Shown in pieces: positions 11,499 to 21,263 of a stretch of 64,000 bases of DNA. Position numbers and translations under genes: made by a program. How positions within the stretch are numbered: position 1 is the first letter of the stretch; each line of letters starts with the position of its first letter. This DNA comes from Tillus elongatus (Eukaryota; Arthropoda; Insecta; Coleoptera; Cleridae): assembly GCA_964006375.1 (NCBI GenBank), contig OZ023270.1, positions 59,650,288 through 59,714,287 on the forward strand. Direction: 5' to 3'. Below the pieces are notes generated by a model that worked only from the letters and a program-made list of their open reading frames with translations, made no database searches and was not told where the DNA came from.

Positions 11499-13011
11499 TG
11501 TGACGGCCACTTGGGGTGGCCGGGGGTTAATACTAGTTTTCCCTAATATGGAGAATTTTCGGGCTGACTCCCGGGACACGGCTTTACGACGGGATCCTGT
11601 TCGAGCGCCAACGCCTATAGAGTTTTTCTTCAGAGAGTAGTCGTGCTCTCTCGGGATATTCACCCCTTTCCCAAGTCACTGTCGACGGACACGCAAGCCC
11701 AGGGTAGATTCTAGTGGAGACAGGGTCCTCCTAAGTTAAGACGAAGTCCCCCGGGACTTCTGGTTATGGTCTTTATTAGAGATATATTGTTAAAGATTAC
11801 TTTGGTGGATATTCAGGAGAGATTAAGAGAAATATCGAGTAAATTAAAATAAAATCTATTAACTAATTTACAAAAGAAAACAACGGAGTCCTGCTACCAG
11901 GGAATTAAGTAATTATGAGGTGCCAGAGGCAGAGGTGGTTATTTGACTATCAAAGCTACGCGCTGGGTGCAAGCGGCAAGGTTTGAGCGGTGCGGGGTAG
12001 TAGCAAGGTAGTGAATAATAGCGAACACAACATCAAGTTAAGCTAGCTGCGTACTAAAATATAGTTCGGTGCGGAAGATGCCCACCCCAGTTCCCGGATT
12101 TACACCCCCTCCAAACGGGGCCGTGGACAGCTCGGGACGCCAGGCGCCGTCCGGCTGCTTCGATCCGGACCAGCGCAGTCGCTGCAATACGAATCTACCA
12201 CATCCCAGGAATATCCTGGTTACGATCCTCCCACAGGAACACGGGGGCGACCACCCGAAGGGTTGTTTTTGACTGTCCCTGATAATGCAATCACTACGAC
12301 AGGGACGACTCAACACCTTCGTGCGGTCGAATGCCTCTGCGATCCCGTGGGAACCGCAACTTCGGAATGCAGCCCCTATCTCCCCGAGCAGCCCGCCAAC
12401 GGAGGCACGGAAGAAACGGTCCCCTCTAAGGTTCCCAGTGTCATTGCGGAGCGTTCAACATTTCTACCACGGGCTCGCTAAATAGTATTAGACTTTCACC
12501 TACCTGGGGCACTCTCTGGTGACGGTGTTCACTCGACAAACACTACCCAGTGGCGTCGTGAACCGGCAGCCTCGCTAATGTCTCTGCTTTGCCGGTATTC
12601 TGCTCTCTCCCTGCTGCGGATTGCTTCTCTTACACCTCGCGTACTTTACAATTTCACTTCTTTGCGACGGACGTACTAGCTTGGTCACGGCGACTCTAGA
12701 ACTGAGAGTTCTGTCGCCGTTCTCGACCTCACCCAGATTCTCTGCCCTGCGCTTCCTTCGCTGGTCCGGCCTTCAGCGACTCCGGCTGCGTTCCGCCAGC
12801 GAAAGCAACCTCTGCTTCTTAGCAGAGAATGTCCATGCTCCTGTCTGGTCGACTGTAATTGTCCCCCTCTTCTTAGTTCTTCCTTTCAGCGTGTCGAGTT
12901 CCGCGTATTATTCTACTGCAAACGTATGCGAATATTTCAGCCGCTGCAAACGGTAATTGCAGTTTATTACGCGGCTGATATAATCCCTCAAGGATTAGTC
13001 ACTTCGTGACA
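11499..13011. mobile_element. Solo LTR, 1.5 kb, flanked by GTAC target duplication
   Basis: The segment starts TGTGACGGCCACTTGGGGTG and ends CACTTCGTGACA, so it has the canonical TG...CA ends. The host tetranucleotide GTAC is found directly on both sides (11495-11498 and 13012-13015). It is much more GC-rich than its surroundings, particularly 12050-12960. No gag, protease, RT or integrase is present, which fits a solo LTR left by recombination between two LTRs. The 4-bp duplication is typical of Ty3/gypsy elements, and 5 bp would be expected for BEL or copia. The ORFs inside (for example 12038-12316, 12621-12956) lack known domains and overlap on both strands, so I do not treat them as genes. 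Confidence 0.7.
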
Positions 13012-13975
13012 GTACTTAAAGCAAAATGTAACAACTAATTTAAATACAGAATTAATTGAATTGTGACTTGAAGCACATTCGTAATTGCTGACAAACGATT
13101 TAAAATGTTCTTGGGATTTTTGTGGCAGAGATAACCCAGTTGCTGGTTTTGGTAGTATGTTTTATGCATGTTATTTGTACTGTTTGGTTATCGTTGATGT
13201 ATGATTTATCCCTGTTGTATGAATCACTCTACGCATGGCAATTAACTGCTTTGTCTGTCAGGCATTGGACTTTAACCACTTAACTTGTTTCAATTGATGT
13301 CTTTCACATTTTATTTTTAATTTGAAAAAAAACCTCAAAATTTGGTGAACCAAATTACTTACAACAAAGGTTTATTTACATCGTTTCTAGCTACATGTAA
13401 AGTCTCATTCCAATTACTCTGATATTTTCAAAAATATAGCACATTCAAAAATAGTTTTGTATAGTTTTGGGGGGAAAAGTGTGTGTTATAGCTGATTTAC
13501 GAACTCGTCCGCTGTCTTAACACAATGAAGATATGTGCCAAGTTTCGTTCAAATCAGTTAGGTATTTTTTGAGTTATAGCTCGTATACATAATTCAAATG
13601 GATCTTGGGTATGGGTTCTAGGGGCACTAATTCACGCTCACTTGAAAAAAAAAATCCGAAATTCTCACAATCGTGACCTCTCAATTAGTGAATTTTTTAA
13701 ATGAAAATTCACTAAAAATGCCAATGAACAGCATACAAGCCTCGTCCTTCCACATGGGCATCGCAGTATGAGAATGTTTGCACTAAAATTGTATTCGAAT
13801 TCAAATATGTAATAATATACAGGTGATCCATTTACAATAGCAAAGTTGATTGCAGTATCGAAGAAGTGAACCACCTGTATATATGCAATATTATAAAACA
13901 AAACTGTGTAAATACACACAACTTTTGTATTTAATATTTTCATCTACCTCACATAATTTTCCAGGAAAGGTGATA
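13012..13975. other. Unassigned AT-rich sequence
   Basis: Contains phrases such as CAAGTTTCGTTCAAATCAGTTAGGTATTTTTTGAGTTATAG (13540-13575). These resemble, at low identity, sequences in repeat X; no gene was found. Confidence 0.4.
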
Positions 13976-14200
13976 GGGCATATTATTGTGAAACGTATAC
14001 ACACAACTTGACTGGTTTTTCAAATCACAGGGTACCCAGCGGAAATCAAGGGCATATTATTGTGAAACATATACACACAGCTTGACTGGTTTTTCAAATC
14101 ACAGGGTACCCAACAGAAATCAAGGGCATATTATTGTGAAACATATACACACAGCTTGACTGGTTTTTCAAATCACAGGGTACCCAGCAGAAATCAAAAG
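13976..14200 (+). repeat. Tandem repeat, unit about 74 bp, three copies
   Basis: GGGCATATTATTGTGAAAC starts units at about 13977, 14051 and 14125. Each continues through ACACAACTTGACTGGTTTTT and CACAGGGTACCCAGCAGAAA. The last unit runs into a segment (14190-14360) that is homologous to 18498-18670, the left end of a TIR element. The array thus formed from the terminus of that element. Confidence 0.9.
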
Positions 14201-14584
14201 TCAAATTCCCTGACATTTCCAGGCCCCACAAGTAAATTTTTCATAATACTCAAACTGAAAGACACACATCTCTGAATACTTATTTATTAACAAAGTAAAT
14301 AAAAATTCTAAGCAAAAAACTTTTTTAATGCACATGCATTATTAAAACATAAATATGCCTCATTCTGTTAAACTAATAAAAAAAATGATAACTTCCTACT
14401 TCTTAGATGAGAGTTATTACAAGTTTTTGCAGTAACTACTTGAGCAAGGTTACACTCATTTTAATCCTAACGAGATCCATCTACAAGAGCCTATTGTAAC
14501 TACCATTCAAGCATTGAATGAAAACATGTCTTCTGACTCAATAAAATAAAGTTTCTTGAAAAACAAAAATCAATCATATCTCAA
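14201..14584 (+). repeat. Left-end copy of the element at 18498-19517
   Basis: From CATTTCCAGGCCCCACAAGT to AATGCACATGCATTATTAAA this matches 18535-18665 with moderate divergence. No coding sequence is present. Confidence 0.55.
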
Positions 14585-14799
<215 letters not shown>

Positions 14800-14800
<1 letters not shown>

Positions 14801-15260
14801 TCTAAGGGTGACTCTGCGTCTATCCAAAACTATCAACCCATCTTGCTGTTGTATGTGATTGGTAAGATGTTGGAGAAGCTCGTGTTTGGAAGTCTTGGGT
14901 TTCTTTGGGAAAGAAAAGTTGTTAAATGCAAATCAACATGGTTTCTGAAGTGGTATGTCCACAGAAACACCCACATACCAGATTCATACGGCATATTTTT
15001 GTTAGCCGTGCTTTTGACTCGGTTACTGTTTTTTGCTTTAAAAGCTTGGGCATTAGGAGAGCGATTTTGGATTGATTAGAGATCCTATCTTTCGCAGAGG
15101 CTTATGAGGGTCCGCAATGGTGATGCGCTTTCTAGTGAGCATCCGGTTAGGCTTCGTGTCCCTCAAGGATCGATTTTGTTGCCTTTACTTTTTCTGGCAT
15201 ACATAAGTGATTTGCCTGACCACTTAAACAACTGTAACATAATCTTGCATGTATCAGGGA
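14800..15260 (+). pseudogene. Non-LTR reverse-transcriptase remnant
   Basis: The plus-strand reading has [18 protein letters not shown] (14835-14890), corresponding to the 'YRPISLLPVIGKILEKLI' block of RT. About 200 bp later come RSYLSQRLMRVRNG and VPQGSILLPLLFLAYISDLP (15080-15225), the RT block around the conserved PQG. The next block with the catalytic YADD is absent because homology stops near 15260. Stops and shifts interrupt it. It sits between the two inverted arms at 14585-14800 and 15430-15530. The clade is uncertain (Jockey/CR1-like). Confidence 0.75.
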
Positions 15261-15429
15261 AAAGCCAGTGAAATTAATATGCTGTTTTTAGTGGGAGCCC
15301 TGTTTCCTTCTAGTGAAGTATACCACAGTAGTCTTCTCAATATTTGGAGTCAACAAATTTTTAGCGCACCAAAAACTAAACTAAAAACCCTCAACCACTT
15401 CCAATGCTCGAATTTGGAGATCCTCAAAA

Positions 15430-15530
15430 TTTTGTTCAAAAATCACCACACTGAGAGAATATATATGAATAATTTATACCATTGTATTTTCTTAATGTGG
15501 TGATCTTATTTGGCCATTTTCATAGTAAAC
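15430..15530 (-). repeat. Right arm of the inverted repeat
   Basis: Reverse complement of 14585-14800 apart from the length of the AT tract. It contains CTTAATGTGGTGATCTTATT and GGCCATTTTCATAGTAAAC. Confidence 0.8.
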
Positions 15531-15539
15531 ATTCCCTAG

Positions 15540-15957
15540 AGATCTCAGCTCCACTACGGGTTTGTCTCAACCCGACTCCCGCCATTGCTTACCCAAGCGA
15601 GGTAGTTTGCGTGTTTCAAAGCATGTAGCGGAGGTGTCAACCTCCAGGTGTATCTCATTCACTAGATGTCTCACAACCCCCTCTGGGTTCGTTTGAACCC
15701 CACACCCAAAGGCGCTTGACTCAAGGAGGTATCATTTAGAATCTCGCTCCCGAGTAACAACGAAGTGAGGTCGTTAGTCCGTTTCGAAAGTCACAGTGGA
15801 GGCCCTAACCCTCAACCTCCAGGTGCATATCACTCCCAAGATATCTCGGCTTTCTTCCCGGTTCGCCTGCAGCTGACGGAGGCCCTAACCCTCAACCTCC
15901 AGGTGCATATCACTCCCTAGATATCTCGGCTTTCTTCCCGGTTCGCCTGCAGCTGAC
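15540..15957 (+). repeat. Diverged tandem array ending in an 80-bp exact-type duplication
   Basis: 15798-15877 and 15878-15957 are nearly identical 80-bp units starting GGAGGCCCTAACCCTCAACC and ending GGTTCGCCTGCAGCTGAC. More diverged versions of the same theme (CTCCAGGTG...ATATCTC...CGGGTTCG) lie at about 15540-15600 and 15640-15700, pointing to an older array. Confidence 0.85.
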
Positions 15958-16123
15958 AACCGTCAGTGTTTGACTCTTAAGACAGGCATTAGATACTTTG
16001 GGCCTATTCCTTTATTTCGCTCCCAGGCCCAAAGGTGTTTCGTCATTTATAACCTGATTTTACATGTTTTAAGCCTTATAGTTTCTGATAAGAGTAAAAA
16101 ACCACTGTGACTTTCGAAACGGA
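15778..16123. mobile_element. Inverted-repeat-bounded insertion in LINE-A
   Basis: A perfect 22-bp inverted repeat, CCGTTTCGAAAGTCACAG core, bounds this interval (15778-15799 and 16102-16123). LINE-A sequence begins immediately after the right end at GGATGCGGCG. In the 1548-2057 copy the LINE continues past this point, so the interval disrupts the LINE. The 80-bp duplication lies inside. No transposase is visible. Confidence 0.55.
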
Positions 16124-17510
16124 TGCGGCGAAGCGTAGGTCGACTCCTTCCGAGTAGCCAGACAGCTTTATCTCTGTCCGGCCTCTCCACGAATTCCCTC
16201 GTCTGCCTGGAGACATCAACCGACCCCCAGTGCCTCTTCATTGCTTTCGGTCCACCTGTCTAAGGCGACAGAGACTGTCTTCCTACTTATACCTATCGCC
16301 GGCTCCGGCCCACAGAACGGCCGCCGGGAACCAAGCCTTGCAAGATTATTCGGGACCTCATTCCTCGCCACGCCACAATGTCCCGGACCCACACTAGTTG
16401 TACCTCCTTTGTCCTGGCTAGTCCTTTGAGGGCCTCAGCGCACTCCTGAACCAGTGTAGACCTGATTCTGGCCGTGCAGACTGCCCGGAGGACTGCCTGG
16501 CTATCCGAGCAGATGTACACAGATTTCTCGGGACTCCTTTTCACATCCTGTCTATTGGCCACAGATAGCATAGCGTAAACCTCTGTTTCGAATGCCGTGG
16601 TATATGCACCGAGAGCATAGCTCTCGCTCACCCCCAGGCCCTCGATGTATATTTCTGTCCCAGAGGATTGTTGGTCCTGCAGCCGCGATCCGTCGGTGAA
16701 ACAGACCGGGCTTACGGGCTGGAATTCAACCTCATTTTCCCTCCACTGATCCCTACTGGCGATCCCGAGGGTGTAGGGCCTAGTCAACCTAATATCATCC
16801 TCGGCATCCCGCACCTTTATGGCGGAAATCGTAATTTCCTTTTCCACCTCCTTGGCGACTCTTGCATGCCCTATTACTGCTCCCTCTCCGTACCAGTTTC
16901 CTGCGTTTCGCATTCTGAGATGCGACGCCATCGCCTCCCTCCTGACACAGATGGGAAGCGGTGGCAGCATCAACAGGACTTCTAGCACGGCTGAGGGTGT
17001 CGTCCTCATAGTGCCTGTGATACCCAGGATTGCCAGCCTTTGGAGTTTGGCCAGCTTCCTGCTGGTAGTTTGGTTCACACCACACCACCAGACCAACGCC
17101 CCATAGATGATTCTCTGGCTGATGATGGCAGTGTAGATCCAGTGAAGGATCCGAGGATTAACTCCCCAGGTCTTCCCTATCACTCGACGCAGCTGCCAGA
17201 GGGCCGCTACTCCCTTCCTTACAACCCGTTCTATTTGCGACCCCCATGTTAGTTTGGAGTCCAGGATCACCCCCAGATATTTGACCTCCCGCCCTAAAGC
17301 TAAAGGTTTTCCAAACATCACGGGCGCCCTAAACCCCTCTACCTTCCTCTTCTTGGTAAATAAGATCATCTCCGTCTTCGCCGGGTCTACGGAGAGTTCC
17401 AGCTCACCACACCACCTTTCGATTATGCTACAGGCAGCTTGCATGCACTCACAGACGACGGCGAGGAATTTGCCGGTGACTAAGACCAGCCCATCATTAG
17501 CGTACGCCTG
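16122..17510 (-). pseudogene. LINE-A: ORF2 with RT C-terminus, RNase H and CCHC-side C-terminus
   Basis: The minus strand from 17510 carries the RT catalytic block AYANDGLVLVTGK, in which the usual YADD is YAND, removing a catalytic aspartate. It continues with WCGELELSVDPAKTEMILFT, VKYLGVILDSKLTW and GKTWGVNPRILHWIYT, the thumb region shared by Jockey/I/R1-like LINEs. RNase H follows: FTDGSRLQDQ, then ETEVYAMLS and ICSDSQAVLRA hold the D, E, D residues. The last block reads VWVRDIVAWRG instead of WVPGHxGxxGNExAD, so it is broken. A stop separates this from the C-terminal MKRHWGSVDV segment (16241-16125), which is interrupted by the insertion at 15778-16123. The 5' part of ORF2 is replaced by a Tc1 fragment. 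Confidence 0.85.
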
Positions 17511-17960
17511 GGCGTAGAAACTGACAGCAGCTAATGTGCTTCTTGGAACGATGTACAGCCCTGTGTGTGCCTCCAGAAAAATTCCAGCACACACCATAAC
17601 TGAACCCCCTTGGTAGCTTACCCTAGGACTGAAAGAACCTTCTGCCAAAGGCTTCTTGTGGTCTTTGCCATACTCTCTCATGACCACCTGGAGACCGCAG
17701 GCTAAATCTCGACTCATCAGTAAACAAAATCTGGCCCCATTCGTTTTCACCACAGCGTTCATGATTCCTGGCAAACTGAAGTCTCATAACACGATGATGT
17801 CTAAAAAGTTCTGGACCTGTTGCAGGTATATAATTAGCAAGATTAGCTTGTCCAAGTCTTTGTCTAACTGTCAGTTCGTTTATGCTGGTATTCCTGGCGT
17901 TATGAAGTCAATTTCTGATTTCTACAGCTGTAACATGACGATTTCCAAGACTTTATAAGA
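17505..17960 (-). pseudogene. Tc1-like transposase fragment joined to LINE-A
   Basis: The minus strand from about 17900 reads INELTVRQRLGQANLANYIP, RHHRVMRLQFARNHERCG and QILFTDESRFSL. This is the middle of a Tc1-type transposase including the first catalytic Asp (TDES). After a frameshift near 17640 it continues YQGGSVMVCAGI and TGLYIVPRSTLAAVSFYAQ, a classical Tc1 block (GGSVMVWGGI in the family). The second catalytic Asp and last Glu are missing because LINE-A starts there. The long ORF over 16293-17774 therefore joins out-of-frame and in-frame transposon residues to LINE RT and is not a real gene. Confidence 0.85.
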
Positions 17961-18497
17961 TGATAAAGCAATCATCATGAACGTTAGTTGTTTGTTGGGC
18001 ACCAATTCCAGGTCACCTAGTGTAGCCTCCAATTTCGAAAACACGTGTATAAATACAGTGCTATTGAATACGAAATATTGTTGGACAACATATCGCTCAC
18101 TTCTTCCGTGTTAAAACCACTCAACCATAGCAGCTCAAATAAACCCAAAGCAACTTTAAACGACTTGACAAAGACAGCAAAACTTTGACAAAGACCTGTT
18201 ACATTTCTCACAACAATAAAAGTCCATGGCCAACTATGCACTTTTAAGTGATAAAATTATAAATTTTTTTTGGTAAATTTTTATTAAAACCAAGTTTTTC
18301 TTTTGAAATAAAAAGCATAGATTGTTAGAAATTACTTGACATGTTTTGTTTGTGTGTAAGTTACAACAATAAAACATCACAAAATATTAAAATTTCTTTT
18401 TTTATAAATAAAAATATATAAAATGGGCAAGTGCTTTGTTTATCGTGCCGATGAGTGTATATCACTGCATAATGTGACATCGGCAGCGTTTATTAAT
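17961..18497. other. Unassigned AT-rich sequence
   Basis: No gene or repeat was recognised. Confidence 0.4.
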
Positions 18498-19517
18498 CAG
18501 GGTACCCAACAGAAATCCAAAATCAGATTCCCTGCCATTTCCAGGCCCCTCGAGTACATTTTTCATAATACTCTAAATAATAAACACACATACGTGAATA
18601 CTTTTTTATGAACAAAATAAATCAAAATTATGAACAAAAAACTTACATAATCAAAAACATAAGTATGCTTAACTCCGTTACATTTATAACATATAACATT
18701 TTTGAGAAGAAAATCTGCAATTTTTCCATGGAAAAACTTGACTTTAATGACTGACTGACGATCTTAGCCTCCCGAAAGAATTTTCGAGTGTGATGGAAAA
18801 AAACAGAAGTCTTTAGGTGGCGTAGAAACTTTGCAAACCATGTTGTTTGTATATATAAATTTAAATCAACCTGGGAAATGGGTTTCAAAAGCTCAGATTC
18901 ACGCCCATTATTTATTTACTTTTTTTAATTCGAAAGTCGCTGCCTCTTTAAAAGCGAAGTTTTATTTATGAAAATTCGTTGAAAAAATGAAACAAAGATA
19001 CTGCTTATACGCGCCATATACAAATGCGAAATATGTTGCAACTTTCAACATGATCATAAAGGTTAAACTAGAATAAACACATTCACAACACAGCTCTACC
19101 CGGCCAATACCTAAAATGCATTTTGCATTTTATGCATTCAAGGAAGAACATACCAAGTGGGATGTACATATGAGACATGTTTGAGATAGAAGAAGATGCT
19201 ATTTATATCGGCGCATGATGTGGCATACGCTGCGTTCATTGGCGGATTTAATTAACATTGGTACCAAAGGTAAGCTGCATTATTACCAGATATATTTCCT
19301 AGGTATGAGAAAACTATTTACGTGAGAAAATTCATGTAACATATATGAAATAAAAATAAAAATGCATCTGCTAGTGACGAAATTTTACAAACATAATTTC
19401 CAGGTCTGCTGAATGATTTCCATGACATTTGAGAAAAATCACAAATTTTTCTGACATTTTAGGGGGTATTTCACATTCCCTGATTTTTCCAGCTTTTCAA
19501 GGTCGCTGGGTACCCTG
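18498..19517. mobile_element. Non-autonomous element with CAGGGTACCCA termini
   Basis: Starts CAGGGTACCCAACAG and ends CGCTGGGTACCCTG, an imperfect TIR of about 13 bp. TTAAT appears on both sides (18493-18497 region and 19518-19522), a possible short target duplication. The left end is repeated at 14150-14360. The interior (1.0 kb) has no transposase motif. hAT-type MITEs often start CAGGG, but an 8-bp duplication is not seen, so the superfamily is open. Confidence 0.5.
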
Positions 19518-20469
19518 TTAATTCCAAATTTTCCATACACTTCCGCCAGTTGTAGATGAATTTTGATAGATTTGTCGCCTTTTGCATTCAGACACTGAAT
19601 GACTGCGCGAACTTTGCACCTGGCGGTCCCGGGAAGCGGGACCTTTATTACAAGCAGCTACCGAGCCAAAACCGAGCATCCCAGCGGACTGGGCAATGGG
19701 TTGTTTGCGAGTGTGGAAGCAGAAAATACAGCAGTGTGGCCAACAGCCGCACTAACAGTTTCCTTAAGACCTCAGCGCTTTGGAGACCTTACTTTTGAGA
19801 CTCTATCTGAATCTGGATTAGATATTCTATAACAGGGAGTTTTACATTAAGAAGGATTCTTCGTATAAAGCTATGGATCCAATTTAAACTTACTTTAACA
19901 AGTCGTTTTCAAAATATTTAAAAAAAATGTTGGCAGCTGGTGCCTTTATAAGGTGTCTTAGATATTAAAAAATAATAATTAAAAAATATATAAATGAACC
20001 AGCCCTATTTTTATGTTCTATCTGCTATGCTTTTTAGACTCAGTTTACTTTTATAGTGAAACATCTCCGCTTTAGATCTAAGCCATATAAAATTATTACA
20101 TACAAATCTTAACAAAAAAACTTGAGGTTACAAGCTCAATTTTATATAAAACAATGTTTGATATCTTTATCGCAGCAGATATAACAATAAAGAAAACACA
20201 GTACCATAGAATGATGAGTTTAATTAATGCACATGCCTTCAACTGACACAACTATTGACTTCTATTATGGTGAAACATGCATGTTGGAATGCCAAAAAAC
20301 AAGATTTGTCATTAAAGCCAATGGCCGCCAGCTAAACCGACATTTGTACTAAAAGTAAGTTTAGAATTTGCCATTTACTTCAGTTAACATAAATAATCTC
20401 GGTACCTAAGAGTTCAAACAGTTGAAAGTTAACTTTTAGTGTTCAGTGGATTGTTGCATTAAAATAATA
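19518..20469. other. Unassigned sequence with a GC-richer patch at 19600-19790
   Basis: The patch (CCTGGCGGTCCCGGGAAGCG onward) has open frames of about 80 codons in two frames but no recognisable domain. It may be an old retrotransposon piece. Confidence 0.35.
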
Positions 20470-20491
20470 TACTGCCCTCTTAACGAAGAAC

Positions 20492-20850
20492 GTCCTATCT
20501 ACAAAAATCGCAATTTTCAGATGACATCATCTTTACATTGTTTGGTATGAATTTTACCTTTGTACTAAGCAAGAACGCTCTATCTACAACAGAAGTGCGT
20601 TAAAAATCGTTATTAAGTTTGTCCTAACTGCACGTATCATATTGTGCACTAAGTAAGAAGGTCCTATCTATAATTTTATACATAAGAATGTCCTATCTAC
20701 CTTGAATCATACAGTTGGGACATTTTAACTTAGTAGATGATATATCTTGTATGCTAGCTATATTTACTAAGCTAAAAGTCATATCTACAAGTTACTAAAT
20801 GAGATGGTCCAATCTACTAAAATGCATGTAGTTGGGACTTTCTTCCTTAG
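20492..20850 (+). promoter_or_regulatory. Subterminal repeat array (putative transposase binding sites)
   Basis: Variants of GTCCTATCTAC occur at 20492 (inner half of the TIR), 20577, 20661, 20690, 20778 and 20807, often preceded by ACTAAGNAAGAA. Spacings are 85, 84, 29, 88 and 29 bp. Inverted forms (AGTTGGGAC then CTTAGT) lie at about 20712-20735 and 20830-20853. At the right end a direct copy is at about 23590-23612, plus the TIR itself. Because the repeated motif equals the inner TIR half, it probably binds the transposase. Confidence 0.65.
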
Positions 20851-21263
20851 TGATACACACTTTCCACGAGGTAACATTTTATTATAAGTCCTAACCTAAC
20901 AATCTGACAGTTCTCTCTCCCACCTCTTCTTTTTAGTTACAACTAGCAGAGTGGTAACTTGAGCATTTTATGCTCTTATTTTATCAGGTGGAATTAATTA
21001 AATTTGTTGGTGTTTTAAAGGAGTTACATTGTTTATAAATAGGTAAGTTTTAATTAAGTATTTGTAATTTATATATTGAGAACAAATTTGAACAGATTAT
21101 TAAGATAATTAATAAAAATTAAATAGATATATTAAGAGCAGTTCAACTTACCTAGGTTAGGTAATTACTAATTTCTTTGCTAGTTTTGACATAATACAAT
21201 TCATTTCAGTTACAACCTACTACTACTTCATGTACAAACCTGGTACAACGTACCTACTTTAGT

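Noticed and set aside
11496..13011. Several 67-111-codon ORFs in the GC-rich block as genes
   Set aside because: They overlap on both strands, carry no known domain and lie inside a segment with exact LTR ends and a GTAC duplication.
16668..17517. Plus-strand ORFs opposite LINE-A
   Set aside because: Shadows of the minus-strand RT/RNase H reading, which has recognisable motifs.
19556..19832. GC-richer ORF pair as a host exon
   Set aside because: Two overlapping frames, no convincing splice sites flanking and no motif; left as unassigned.
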